A DNA stretch of 15,781 nt from JACCTH01 sp036556085 (GTDB taxonomy: Bacteria > Actinomycetota > Acidimicrobiia > Spongiisociales > ZC4RG35), in assembly GCA_036556085.1 (NCBI GenBank), contig DATBKE010000151.1, forward strand, positions 1-15,781, in the 5' to 3' direction. Shown piece by piece: positions 5,625 through 13,020 of the stretch. Each line of letters starts with the position of its first letter. Position 1 is the first letter of the stretch. Both the position numbers and the translations under genes were made by a program. The notes under the pieces are model-generated. The model had not been told where the DNA came from. It searched no databases and saw only the letters and a program-made list of their open reading frames with translations.

Positions 5625-7262
5625 TCACGCTCTGACCAAGCGAGCCAGAGCGCTTCCCAGCTGGGGATGACGATTGAAGAGGCGGAGGTAATCACTGTCC
5701 CGTCCGCCTCCCTTGGCGAGAATGATCTTGATCAACTCGCGCTTCTCGGTCTGCGTCCAATGAGTGATGCCGGGCATCCGCCGAAGAACGGGTGCCCAAG
5801 ACGTGAAAGCGTTTCGTTCCGCCGCGCTCGCGGTTCGCACCAACGGGCGAGCGATGCCGTCCAGCGGGCCCAGGTCGCTCTGGGTACTGCTTTCTGGGCT
5901 CCCAGCGATCTTGGAGCCCAGGGCCGCGAGGCGCGGCCAGGTGGGGGCCCGGTCCGCAGGCCGATCCAGGTATAGGTAATCCTTGGCCAACTGGGCCAGA
6001 GTCGCCCGACTGGAGCGGTGGTCAGGGTCACGCTCCAGTCGTTCCAGTTCTGACTTGACCAAGGCGCGAATCGCACGATTTCGCGGTCGAAAGCCAAGCC
6101 GGTAGTAGAACCACCAGGCTCCCGACTCGATGCCTTCCTCGTTCCCATCGCCGAGTTGGTAGGGCTCGAGAGTGAAGGAGGTGGCGCCGAAGATGTGTCG
6201 CAGCATCGCCATGGTCCGGCCCAGGACCAGTGCCGCCTCCCGTCCGCGAAAGGTAGGGAACATGTTGAACGCGAGATCGACGCTTCTCCAGAGGGCATCG
6301 GACTGGACGTAGCCGATCGGGACTCCGTTGCGGAGGGTGAGGTACCCGTAGGCCGTACGAAGGAGAGGTCGCCGTTCGGGGACCAGCCCGATCATGGCCC
6401 ACGCCAACCCGTCGCCATCATCGATCAATCGGACATCGCCAGGGTCGCCGTAGGCGAACGTGTCGAGGTCGCGACCACGCGTCACCATCGCCTCGCGTGC
6501 CAGATCGATCAGAGCCGACCCCTCCTTCCAGGAGACGAACCGAGTTGATCGGGGAGGCTTCTCGATCTCTTTCCATAAGTCGGGTCGGGCCTTCAGTGGG
6601 GCTTCGGCTCGGAAATAGGTCTTGGGCACGCGTATGGATGCTCGGGTCCGTGAGGGCGTCGTGCTGCCGGCTCTGAGAATCAGCGGAAGAGCGATCGAGT
6701 CGTAGAGCCTTTCTCTTGTGAAGTCGTCACCTGGCATCCGCTCTACCGCCTTGACGAAGAAGGCGGCGTCCGTGCCGTTACCGGCCAGACGAGCAAGAGC
6801 TTCGCGCGGCCTTGGCTTGAGCGTCCGCAGCCAGATGGCTTCCACTGGACCGACGAGCAGGGGCAGCGCAGCAGCGAGCGGTTCTTCGTCCTCCAGCTCG
6901 TCCCAGTCGATGAAAAGCTGATCGGGCCACCGGGAGGTGAGCCAGCGCGCAGTAGGCCAGAAGAAGCGGTAATAGATGTCTGTACCGGCGACGCCTGAGT
7001 CAGCCAGGGGTTCTCGCAGAGAGCGAAGGTCGGAGCGAGTAGCGAAGCTGGTGAGCAGGCTGGCGACGGCGGCCAGCACCTTTTGGTCATCGGGATTAGC
7101 CCGCAAGAAGCACAAGTGCTCATGGAACCGCAACACCTGATCCTGGTTTCTCAGCTGGACGCGGCGAAGCTGACCGAGAAGGGCGACCTTTCGGGCTGAA
7201 GCGTCGCGCCCATAGTCAAAGCGCGTAGCTTCCAGCCGCAACAACAGGCGACCCGGCGTCAT
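5625..7262 (-). CDS. Large protein of unknown function with GNAT-like central segment
   Basis: I do not recognise this 545-residue protein. It has no signal peptide or membrane helix and is rich in Arg, Leu and Trp. The N-terminal third is helical (TPGRLLLRLEATRFDYGRDA ... FHEHLCFLRANPDD). Around residues 305-400 a pattern resembles an acetyltransferase fold: YGYLTLRNGVPIGYVQ (beta strands with a G-x-P-IGYV turn), MFPTFRGREAALVLGRTMAM (a possible R-G-x-E-A helix like the CoA-binding loop) and AWWFYYRLGFRPRN (like the C-terminal 'YxxLGFxxR' of GNAT proteins). ATG at 7260-7262 is chosen because the frame can be extended upstream to 7409 only by running antisense into the next gene's ribosome site, and that added segment looks non-coding. 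No clear Shine-Dalgarno site is present. It stands alone, convergent with the catabolic operon and divergent from the transporter. The GNAT assignment is tentative. Confidence 0.75.
   Translation of the reverse strand: MTPGRLLLRLEATRFDYGRDASARKVALLGQLRRVQLRNQDQVLRFHEHLCFLRANPDDQKVLAAVASLLTSFATRSDLRSLREPLADSGVAGTDIYYRFFWPTARWLTSRWPDQLFIDWDELEDEEPLAAALPLLVGPVEAIWLRTLKPRPREALARLAGNGTDAAFFVKAVERMPGDDFTRERLYDSIALPLILRAGSTTPSRTRASIRVPKTYFRAEAPLKARPDLWKEIEKPPRSTRFVSWKEGSALIDLAREAMVTRGRDLDTFAYGDPGDVRLIDDGDGLAWAMIGLVPERRPLLRTAYGYLTLRNGVPIGYVQSDALWRSVDLAFNMFPTFRGREAALVLGRTMAMLRHIFGATSFTLEPYQLGDGNEEGIESGAWWFYYRLGFRPRNRAIRALVKSELERLERDPDHRSSRATLAQLAKDYLYLDRPADRAPTWPRLAALGSKIAGSPESSTQSDLGPLDGIARPLVRTASAAERNAFTSWAPVLRRMPGITHWTQTEKRELIKIILAKGGGRDSDYLRLFNRHPQLGSALARLVRA
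5628..5652. terminator. Hairpin at convergent gene ends (possible bidirectional terminator)
   Basis: Arms CGCTCTG (5628-5634) and CAGAGCG (5646-5652) enclose an 11-base loop. The hairpin lies just after the cysteine-hydrolase stop and within the last codons of the convergent gene. No T-tract is present on either side, so intrinsic termination is uncertain. Confidence 0.3.
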
Positions 7263-7312
7263 CTTGGTAGAGGGGCAGAGGCAGCCACGGCTGTGGTTTA
7301 GCTCAAGCCCGT

Positions 7313-7341
7313 GACCGCTGCGGTCCCGCGTGGTCCGCAGC
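7313..7341. repeat. Overlapping dyads upstream of the transporter operon
   Basis: GACCGC-T-GCGGTC (7313-7325) is a 13-bp palindrome. It overlaps a wider inverted repeat GCTGCGG (7317-7323)/CCGCAGC (7335-7341). Both lie in the 140-base divergent space before the binding-protein gene and could be a regulator site. No convincing promoter boxes were identified there. Confidence 0.3.
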
Positions 7342-7402
7342 TCCTCGCTCGGCCGGTCGTGATTACGCTCGAATCGACCCACCAGAATTAAGAGGAGAGA
7401 AG

Positions 7403-8662
7403 ATGGCACGGAAGAGTCTGTTCCTCATAGGCCTCGTTTGGATGCTGATCCTGGCGGCTTGCGGTGACGGGGGAGGCACCGCCACCACCGGTGTCGGCAC
7501 CACCGGCGTCGAGACCACCGCTGCCGCTACCACCGCCGGGCCTGGCACCACTAGCGCCGAGACCACGAGCCCACCGAGTGACGACACACCGATCAAGATC
7601 GGGATCATCGCCGATCTCACCGGCCCCTTCACCACCTACGGCAACAGCCTGGCGAGAAGCGCCCAGCTGGCCATCAACGAGGTCAACGCCGCGGGCGGGA
7701 TCGCTGGCCGCCAGGTGGAGGTAATCGTCGAGGACATCCAGACCGATGTCGCCGCCACTGTCGACAAGGCTCGCAAACTGGTGCAAAGCGACAACGTCGA
7801 CCTGGTAATGGGACCTATCGGCTCCGATGCCAACGATGCCGCCTACGCCGAGGTGGTCGAGGGAGGGGGCAAACTCCTCTTCTACACCGAGACCTACGAG
7901 GGTGGGAAGTGCAACGAGCTCTACTTCTCCTTCGGGGCAGTCCCCGCCCAACAGATCCGTCCCTTGATTCCGATCCTCCAGGAGGCCTACGGGACCAACG
8001 CCATGCTTTTCGGGGCCGACTACGTCTGGCCCCGCCGCAGCTTTGAGATCGCCAAGCCCATCATCGAGGAGAACGGGGGCACCGTGGTCTCCGAGCTCTA
8101 CCTGCCGCTGATCGCCGAGGACTTCAGCGAACTGGTGCAAGAGGTGCGGGAGACTCAGCCCGACTACATCTTCGCCCTCTACCCGGCGGTCTGGGGTGCC
8201 GCCCTGACCGCGCTGAACGATGCCGGGCTGCTCGGCACGGTGGGGATTGGCACCATCTTCCTCGGCGACCCCGATTTCGCCGGGATCGCCGACCTGGCGG
8301 AGGGCTCTTACACCGCCCTTCCGTTCTTCACCGCCGCCGATGCCCCCGGGGTGCAGCCCTTCCTTGAGGCTTACGCCGCCGAATTCGGCGAGGGCGAAAT
8401 CCCCTCCGGGGGAGAAGGAGTCGGGGCCTACAACGCGGTCTGGCTCTACAAGCAAGCTGTGGAGCAAGCCGGTTCAACTGACCCAGCCGCGGTGGCGGAA
8501 GCGATGGTCGGTCAGACCTTTGAGGGACCCACCGGGAACGTGGAGATGATGCCCTCGCACCACCTCAAGCAGACGATCAACCTGGTCCAGGCCCAAGGTG
8601 GCCAGTACGTGCTGGTGGACGCCTTCGAGGACATGGATCCGGAGGAGGACTGCTCGCTGTAG
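7403..8662 (+). CDS. ABC importer substrate-binding lipoprotein, urea/amide type
   Basis: The 419-residue binding protein belongs to the Peripla_BP_6 (LivK/UrtA/AmiC) family. A lipobox LAAC ends at Cys20, followed by a Thr/Ala/Gly-rich linker (about 25-60) that tethers the domain to the membrane. The domain opens with IKIGIIADLTGPFTTYG and has QLAINEVNAAGGIAGR. The segment TETYEGGKCNELYFSFGAVPAQQ, then FGADYVWPRRSFEIAKPIIE and GGTVVSELYLPL, looks like the UrtA/AmiC/FmdD branch rather than typical leucine binders. This is a pattern judgement from recall. AGGAG at 7393-7397, five bases before the ATG, is a good ribosome site. It is the first gene of the five-gene importer operon, with 12 bases to the permease gene. 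The proximity of two amide-type hydrolases makes an amide or heterocycle ligand plausible. Confidence 0.92.
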   Translation: MARKSLFLIGLVWMLILAACGDGGGTATTGVGTTGVETTAAATTAGPGTTSAETTSPPSDDTPIKIGIIADLTGPFTTYGNSLARSAQLAINEVNAAGGIAGRQVEVIVEDIQTDVAATVDKARKLVQSDNVDLVMGPIGSDANDAAYAEVVEGGGKLLFYTETYEGGKCNELYFSFGAVPAQQIRPLIPILQEAYGTNAMLFGADYVWPRRSFEIAKPIIEENGGTVVSELYLPLIAEDFSELVQEVRETQPDYIFALYPAVWGAALTALNDAGLLGTVGIGTIFLGDPDFAGIADLAEGSYTALPFFTAADAPGVQPFLEAYAAEFGEGEIPSGGEGVGAYNAVWLYKQAVEQAGSTDPAAVAEAMVGQTFEGPTGNVEMMPSHHLKQTINLVQAQGGQYVLVDAFEDMDPEEDCSL

Positions 8663-8674
8663 GCAACGGGTCCT

Positions 8675-9670
8675 GTGCCGGATGAGACAGCCGCCATCAA
8701 AGGCATCAGCAGAGTCACAGCCATCGACGGGAAGGTTCTTCGCCGCGCCGAGCTGATTCTGCTGACGCTTTTGGTGGCGCTACCGATAGCAACCGACAAC
8801 GCCTTCTTGGTCGATCGGATCGGTCGCTATCTGCTGCTGGCGGTCTTTGCCCTCTCGGTCGATCTCATTTGGGGATACGGGGGGATGTTTACCTTCGGCC
8901 AGGCCGCCTTCTTCGGCGGGGCTGGCTATGCCGTAGGCATCCTTTCCACTCGGGAGGCGGGGATCCTTCCGCTCTCCCTCGGCGTGACCCTCGCCGCGGC
9001 GGTGACCGCTTCGGCTTTGCTCGCCTTGGGCATCTCCTACTTCACGATCGCCCGCCGCGGAGGCTTGCGAGGAGTGGAGTTCGCCGTCGTCACGCTGGCG
9101 GTTTCGGTTGCTCTCGAGCGTTTGGCCAACGCCGGGGGACAGGTGACGGGCGGTCAGAACGGGATTTTGATGACCTACCGCCTGGGCCCGCTTCACCAAG
9201 GGCGCAACTTCTATCTCCTAGCAGCGACGCTCCTCGTCCTCACCTATCTCGGCCTCAAGCACTTCCTCCGCTCCCGCCCCGGTTTGATCTTCCGGGGAAT
9301 CGGCCAAAACGAAGAGCGGGTCGAACTGCTCGGTTATGACGTGGCTCGGGTCAAGCGTTGGACCTTTGTGCTCTCGGGAGCGATAGCTGGGCTGGCCGGC
9401 AGTTTGTTCTATCTCCACGAAGGGATCGTCTCCCCGGCGGCGGTGGGGGTGGGTTCTTCCACCCTGGTCCTGCTGTGGGTGGTGCTGGGAGGGAGGGGCA
9501 CCCTGCTCGGCCCGATTGTCGGAGCCGTGGTGCTTTCTTATCTCACCGCTCGCCTTTCCGGCGCGCTGCTCGATACCTGGCTCGTCGTAGTGGGGGTGAT
9601 CCTGGTGGTGGTGATCGTTTTAATCCCAGCCGGAATCTTCGGCTTTCTCAATCGAGAGCGCACCTCGTGA
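8675..9670 (+). CDS. ABC importer permease, UrtC/LivM type
   Basis: The 331-residue polytopic membrane protein has about eight to ten hydrophobic segments starting near residue 26. Family signatures are LLAVFALSVDLIWGYGGMFTFGQAAFFGGAGYAVG (residues 53-87), the GGQVTGGQNGI loop, and the cytoplasmic coupling region IGQNEERVELLGYDVARVKRW, followed by LSGAIAGLAGSLFYLHEGIVSP and GGRGTLLGPIVGA. It forms half of the membrane channel with the UrtB/LivH protein encoded last in the operon. The start is GTG at 8675; no strong ribosome site is seen, and other starts near it cannot be excluded. The stop codon overlaps the GTG start of the next gene (GTGA, 9667-9670). Confidence 0.92.
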   Translation: MPDETAAIKGISRVTAIDGKVLRRAELILLTLLVALPIATDNAFLVDRIGRYLLLAVFALSVDLIWGYGGMFTFGQAAFFGGAGYAVGILSTREAGILPLSLGVTLAAAVTASALLALGISYFTIARRGGLRGVEFAVVTLAVSVALERLANAGGQVTGGQNGILMTYRLGPLHQGRNFYLLAATLLVLTYLGLKHFLRSRPGLIFRGIGQNEERVELLGYDVARVKRWTFVLSGAIAGLAGSLFYLHEGIVSPAAVGVGSSTLVLLWVVLGGRGTLLGPIVGAVVLSYLTARLSGALLDTWLVVVGVILVVVIVLIPAGIFGFLNRERTS

Positions 9671-10464
9671 GCGTGCTTTCGGTGAGCGGACTCGGCAAGA
9701 GCTTTGCCGGCTTCAAGGCGGTCGACAACGTCGATCTCGAGTTGGAGCAAGGGGAAATGCTCGGCTTGATCGGGGCCAACGGCGCCGGCAAAAGCACTCT
9801 CCTACACCTTATATATGGACGCCTCCACCCCGACCGCGGTTCAATCCGGTTCAACGGCACCGACGTCACGCTCCTCCCGGTGACCAACCGGGCTCGAATG
9901 GGGATGGGCCTGGTGTTTCAGATCACCTCCGTGTTCGATGGCCTCACGGTCGACGAGAACCTGGTGCTCGGAGCCCTCCCCAAGGGAACCGTTTCTCCCC
10001 CCAGCGAGCCGTTTCCTCCCCCAGCGAGCGTTGGAGGAGGTGGCGCCGAAGGCGATGGAGGGGGCTGGAGAGCAACAGACCATGGGGCCATCGAGAAGGT
10101 GATTGACCTGGTCGGGCTGCGCTCGCTGCGGGGGCGGAGCGCTGGACGGCTTGGTCATGGCGAAAAGCAGCGGCTCGAGATCGGGATGGTCCTTCTCACG
10201 CGTCCGTCACTCCTTCTGCTCGATGAACCCACCTCGGGGATGACGGAGGCGGAGAGCCGCCACACCGCTGGCTTGCTCCAGACGCTGCGCTCGGAAGGAG
10301 CGATCGCGGCGGCGATTGTGGTGGAGCACAACATTGAGTTCATCCGGTTGGTGGCGGATCGAGTGACGGTGATGCACCGGGGATCGGTCCTGGCCGACGG
10401 CCCCATCGACCAAGTCCAAGACGATCCCGCGGTGCAGGCCTCCTTTCTGGGGAGGCTGCATTGA
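9667..10464 (+). CDS. ABC importer ATPase, UrtD/LivG type, with a Pro/Gly-rich insertion
   Basis: The 265-residue ATPase has Walker A GANGAGKS (36-43), Q-loop Gln85, signature LGHGEKQ (162-168), Walker B LLLLDE (182-187) and H-loop His221. LGHGEKQRLEIGMVL and LDEPTSGMTEAE match UrtD (LSHGQKQ-type) better than generic LivG. The distal VMHRGSVLADGPIDQVQDDP also fits UrtD. Residues 105-138 are a Pro- then Gly-rich stretch (PKGTVSPPSEPFPPPAS, GGGGAEGDGGGW) in the helical subdomain, partly made by a 20-bp tandem duplication at 9991-10030. The catalytic motifs are intact, so activity is likely kept. GTG at 9667 overlaps the permease stop. A longer frame upstream is antifunctional because it lies inside the permease gene. 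It should pair with the UrtE-type ATPase. Confidence 0.92.
   Translation: MSVLSVSGLGKSFAGFKAVDNVDLELEQGEMLGLIGANGAGKSTLLHLIYGRLHPDRGSIRFNGTDVTLLPVTNRARMGMGLVFQITSVFDGLTVDENLVLGALPKGTVSPPSEPFPPPASVGGGGAEGDGGGWRATDHGAIEKVIDLVGLRSLRGRSAGRLGHGEKQRLEIGMVLLTRPSLLLLDEPTSGMTEAESRHTAGLLQTLRSEGAIAAAIVVEHNIEFIRLVADRVTVMHRGSVLADGPIDQVQDDPAVQASFLGRLH
9991..10030 (+). repeat. 20-bp tandem duplication inside the ATPase gene
   Basis: Units at 9991-10010 and 10011-10030 both read GTTTC(T/C)(C/T)CCCCCAGCGAGC plus one base, so they differ at two adjacent internal positions and the last base. Since 20 is not a multiple of three, the two copies are read in different frames (VSPPSEP and FPPPAS). The overall reading frame stays open into the Gly-rich stretch that follows. 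Confidence 0.85.
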
Positions 10465-11156
10465 CACCATTACTGGAGGTCGAGGATCTCGCCACCGGCT
10501 ACGGCCAGAACCAAGTTCTGCGTGGGGTTTCGTTCTCGGTGAAGGCGGGAGAGGTGGCCTGCATCATGGGTCGCAACGGCGCCGGGAAGACCACGTTGCT
10601 CCGGGCTCTCATGGGAGTCCTTCCCATGACCGGGACCGTGAGATTGTCGGGAACCGACATCAGCCGGTGGCCGGGTCATCGAATCCATAAGGCCGGAATG
10701 GTCTGGGTTCCCCAGGAGGATTCGGTCTTTCCCGGCCTCACCGTTCGCGACCATCTCGCCATTGCACTCAAGGACCGAGTCGACGAGGACGAGGGCGTCG
10801 CAGCCACCGGCGAGCTCTTCCCGGTGCTGGGAGAGCGGCTGGGCCAGGAGGCGCAAACCCTTTCCGGGGGCGAGCGCAAAATGCTGGCGCTGGCGCAGGC
10901 CCTGATCGTCAAGCCCCAAGTGGTTCTGATGGACGAACCGACCGAAGGGGTGGCACCAGTGGTGGTGCAGGAATTGATTCCCGCCATCGCTGCCTCCACG
11001 CAGCGTGCGGCGGTGGTTCTGGTCGAACAGAACATCGACACCGCTCTTGCCCTCGGGGAGACCGCACACCTGCTCGAGCAGGGATCGGTAGTCATCTCGG
11101 GGACGGTGCAAGACCTTCACGACCGTGGCGTATTCGAGCAAAGGCTGGCGCTTTGA
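10461..11156 (+). CDS. ABC importer ATPase, UrtE/LivF type
   Basis: The 231-residue ATPase has Walker A GRNGAGKT (37-44), Q-loop Gln85 in WVPQEDSVFPGLTV, signature LSGGE (134-138) and Walker B VVLMDE (154-159). The switch region is LVEQNIDTALAL with Gln190 in place of His, which is usual in LivF/UrtE. MDEPTEGVAPVVVQEL is typical of this half of the pair. Length matches the family (about 230). The start is TTG at 10461, overlapping the previous stop as TTGA (10461-10464), and the N-terminus LLEVEDLATGYG fits the family start. It binds ATP and drives substrate movement together with the UrtD-type ATPase at the inner face of the membrane. Confidence 0.93.
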   Translation: MTPLLEVEDLATGYGQNQVLRGVSFSVKAGEVACIMGRNGAGKTTLLRALMGVLPMTGTVRLSGTDISRWPGHRIHKAGMVWVPQEDSVFPGLTVRDHLAIALKDRVDEDEGVAATGELFPVLGERLGQEAQTLSGGERKMLALAQALIVKPQVVLMDEPTEGVAPVVVQELIPAIAASTQRAAVVLVEQNIDTALALGETAHLLEQGSVVISGTVQDLHDRGVFEQRLAL

Positions 11157-12043
11157 TCCTCGGCTTTCTTCCGGTTGACTCCTTCAACGTCATCGTCCTG
11201 GCGGCCGTGTTCGTCCTGGTGGCGACCGGGCTCCACTTCACATTCGGGATGCTCAATGTCGTCAACCTCCTTCACGGGGAGTTGATCCTGATCGGTGCCT
11301 ACACGACGCTGCAGGTGCAAAGAACCACCGGCAACGTCCTCCTGGGAATGGCGTTGGCGCCCCTCATCGCCGGCGTCGTCGGCGTCGCGATGGAGCGCGG
11401 GGTCTTGCGCTTCCTCTACGACCGACCGCTCGACTCGCTGCTGGCGACGTTCGGCCTCTCGGTGATCATCCGCCAGGTGGTGCAATTCATCTTCTCTCCC
11501 AATCCCCAGATCGTGCGAAGTCCCATCGGCGGATCCTTCCTCCTCGCCGGCTTCAACATCCCCTGGTGGCGGCTGATCATCGTTCTCGTTACCGGAGGAC
11601 TGATCATCGGGGTGATCCAGTTCCTGGGAAGAAGTCGCTTCGGCCTTCACGCCCGGGCCACCGTTACCAACCCGCGGCTGGCCGAAACCATGGGCATCAA
11701 CTCGGGTCTGGTGCGAGCCGCTCTCTTCGCCCTGGGCTCAGCGATCGCCGGGCTCGCCGGGGCGATGTTGGCACCGATCAGCACTCTCAACCCTCAGTTC
11801 GGGCTGCTCTTCCTGGTCAACTCTTTCTTGGTGGTGATAATCGGAGGCAAGGGCTCGCTGCGGGGCCTGGTCGTGGCCGGGATCGTGCTGGGCGGAACGC
11901 TGGCGGCACTGCAGTTCATCATGTCGACGGTGCTGGCGCAGATCCTGATTCTCGCCATTGCCATCATCGGGGTCCGCATACGGCCTCTCTTGGCGCTCAT
12001 GCGAGAGGCGAGTGCTAGAGGGCCGCTGGGATCGGCCCTCTAA
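11153..12043 (+). CDS. ABC importer permease, UrtB/LivH type
   Basis: The 296-residue polytopic membrane protein has the family signature GMLNVVNLLHGELILIGAY (32-50), LATFGLSVIIRQVVQF, a cytoplasmic coupling loop RSRFGLHARATVTNPRLAETMGIN, and then LGSAIAGLAGAML and IGGKGSLRGLVVAGIVLGG. Length is typical. It is the second channel half. The start is TTG at 11153, overlapping the previous stop as TTGA (11153-11156). Known liv and urt operons place this permease gene second, ahead of the other permease; here it is last, so the order binding protein, C, D, E, B is unusual. The stop codon (12041-12043) is inside the terminator-like hairpin. Confidence 0.93.
   Translation: MILGFLPVDSFNVIVLAAVFVLVATGLHFTFGMLNVVNLLHGELILIGAYTTLQVQRTTGNVLLGMALAPLIAGVVGVAMERGVLRFLYDRPLDSLLATFGLSVIIRQVVQFIFSPNPQIVRSPIGGSFLLAGFNIPWWRLIIVLVTGGLIIGVIQFLGRSRFGLHARATVTNPRLAETMGINSGLVRAALFALGSAIAGLAGAMLAPISTLNPQFGLLFLVNSFLVVIIGGKGSLRGLVVAGIVLGGTLAALQFIMSTVLAQILILAIAIIGVRIRPLLALMREASARGPLGSAL
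12016..12042. terminator. Terminator-like hairpin overlapping the end of the transporter operon
   Basis: A perfect 10-bp stem, TAGAGGGCCG (12016-12025) and CGGCCCTCTA (12033-12042), encloses a 7-base loop. The last permease stop codon sits in its 3' arm, and GTCTTTAG follows. The U-tract is weak. The convergent hydrolase gene ends at 12048, so the hairpin may stop transcription from both sides. Confidence 0.6.
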
Positions 12044-12047
12044 GTCT

Positions 12048-13016
12048 TTAGTAGCCGGCCTGAGCGATCACATTGCGCAACGCCTCGACGATCTGTTCGG
12101 GGATGGCATGCTCCATGAGATGGGGAGCGTCGACCCGGATGTAGGTTCCGGGTGAGAACCGATCGACGAACGCCTTCTGCACATCGAGGACGACCTCGTT
12201 GTACTCGGGGTCTTGGCCGAAGTCGTGGGCCCCCCGGCCCTCGGGGATGGAGGAGAAGTAGGTCACCGGGATCGCCGGCTCCCGTCCCATGAATTCCTGG
12301 GAACGCTCGAGGAAGGAGAAGCCGCTGATCCGCTCCCCGCTCCCTTCCTCCTGCTCCCGGAAGGCCTCGAAACGCATGTCGGGCGGGAAGAAGTGCTCAA
12401 GGGAGAGCTCTTCTGGGATCGGCGAGTCGAGCATCACTATCCCGACCACCTCCTCCGGGTAAAGGTTGGTGTAGAGATAAGCCAAGAGTCCTCCCAGGGA
12501 AGAGCCGAGCATGACATACGGGGGCTCAACTTCGGCCGCCGCCAGGAGATTGCGGAGATCGGCGACGGCGTCGTCCGGAGTCTGGACCGCGTCGACCGTC
12601 TCGCTATGACCATTATTGCGGCGGTCATAAAGACAGACTCGATATTCGTCCTGGAGTTCCCGTTGGAAGCCGAGGCCGTCCAAATGGGGGTCATACGACT
12701 GATCTGGGTTGGCGCTGTGGAGGTAGACGATCGTCGGAGCACCGGTTCCCTCGCAGGTGATAAAGAGTTTGTGCCCGCCAACATCGAAGGTGCCCTCAAT
12801 GGATTCCGTCGAGCCTCTGGCGGTGGAGGTCGTTTCGGAGCTCGGAGCCTCGCCGACACTGGTCCTCGCCTCAGGGCCGTTCGAGCATGCAATTGCCAAC
12901 GGCCCTACGGACAGAAAAATCACCACAGCAAAGCGCGTCCATCTTCTCGCGCCCCTAGGCCGGACCGCCACCACCCTCGAGAATGTAGCTCGACTAGCTC
13001 CGAGGGTTCTTGGCAC
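12048..13016 (-). CDS. Alpha/beta-hydrolase lipoprotein
   Basis: The 322-residue protein has a basic N-terminus (RPRGARRWTRF), a hydrophobic segment and a lipobox-like LAIAC with Cys44, then a Ser/Thr-rich linker, so it is probably an exported lipoprotein. The hydrolase fold follows: strand and oxyanion region PTIVYLHSANP (94-104), RVCLYDRRNNGHSET (126-140), nucleophile elbow GSSLGG (171-176, Ser173), and candidate catalytic His299 in APHLMEHAIPEQIVEAL. An Asp should lie between these, but I could not assign it surely. The substrate is unknown; an ester or a lactone is possible. GTG at 13016 is assigned. GTGs near 12974 would give a shorter, more standard signal peptide. The gene starts four bases after the CoA-transferase stop, so the two probably share a transcript. 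Confidence 0.85.
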   Translation of the reverse strand: MPRTLGASRATFSRVVAVRPRGARRWTRFAVVIFLSVGPLAIACSNGPEARTSVGEAPSSETTSTARGSTESIEGTFDVGGHKLFITCEGTGAPTIVYLHSANPDQSYDPHLDGLGFQRELQDEYRVCLYDRRNNGHSETVDAVQTPDDAVADLRNLLAAAEVEPPYVMLGSSLGGLLAYLYTNLYPEEVVGIVMLDSPIPEELSLEHFFPPDMRFEAFREQEEGSGERISGFSFLERSQEFMGREPAIPVTYFSSIPEGRGAHDFGQDPEYNEVVLDVQKAFVDRFSPGTYIRVDAPHLMEHAIPEQIVEALRNVIAQAGY

Positions 13017-13020
13017 GGTG

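Noticed and set aside
7388..8467. Long minus-strand open frame (359 codons) opposite the binding-protein gene
   Set aside because: It is antisense to a clearly recognised lipoprotein with a good ribosome site; the Gly/Asp/Val-rich translation is typical of shadow frames in high-GC genes.
7403..12043. Firm assignment of the importer as the urea transporter urtABCDE
   Set aside because: The proteins resemble that branch, but no urease is nearby, the gene order differs, and the ligand cannot be read from sequence, so gene symbols were withheld.
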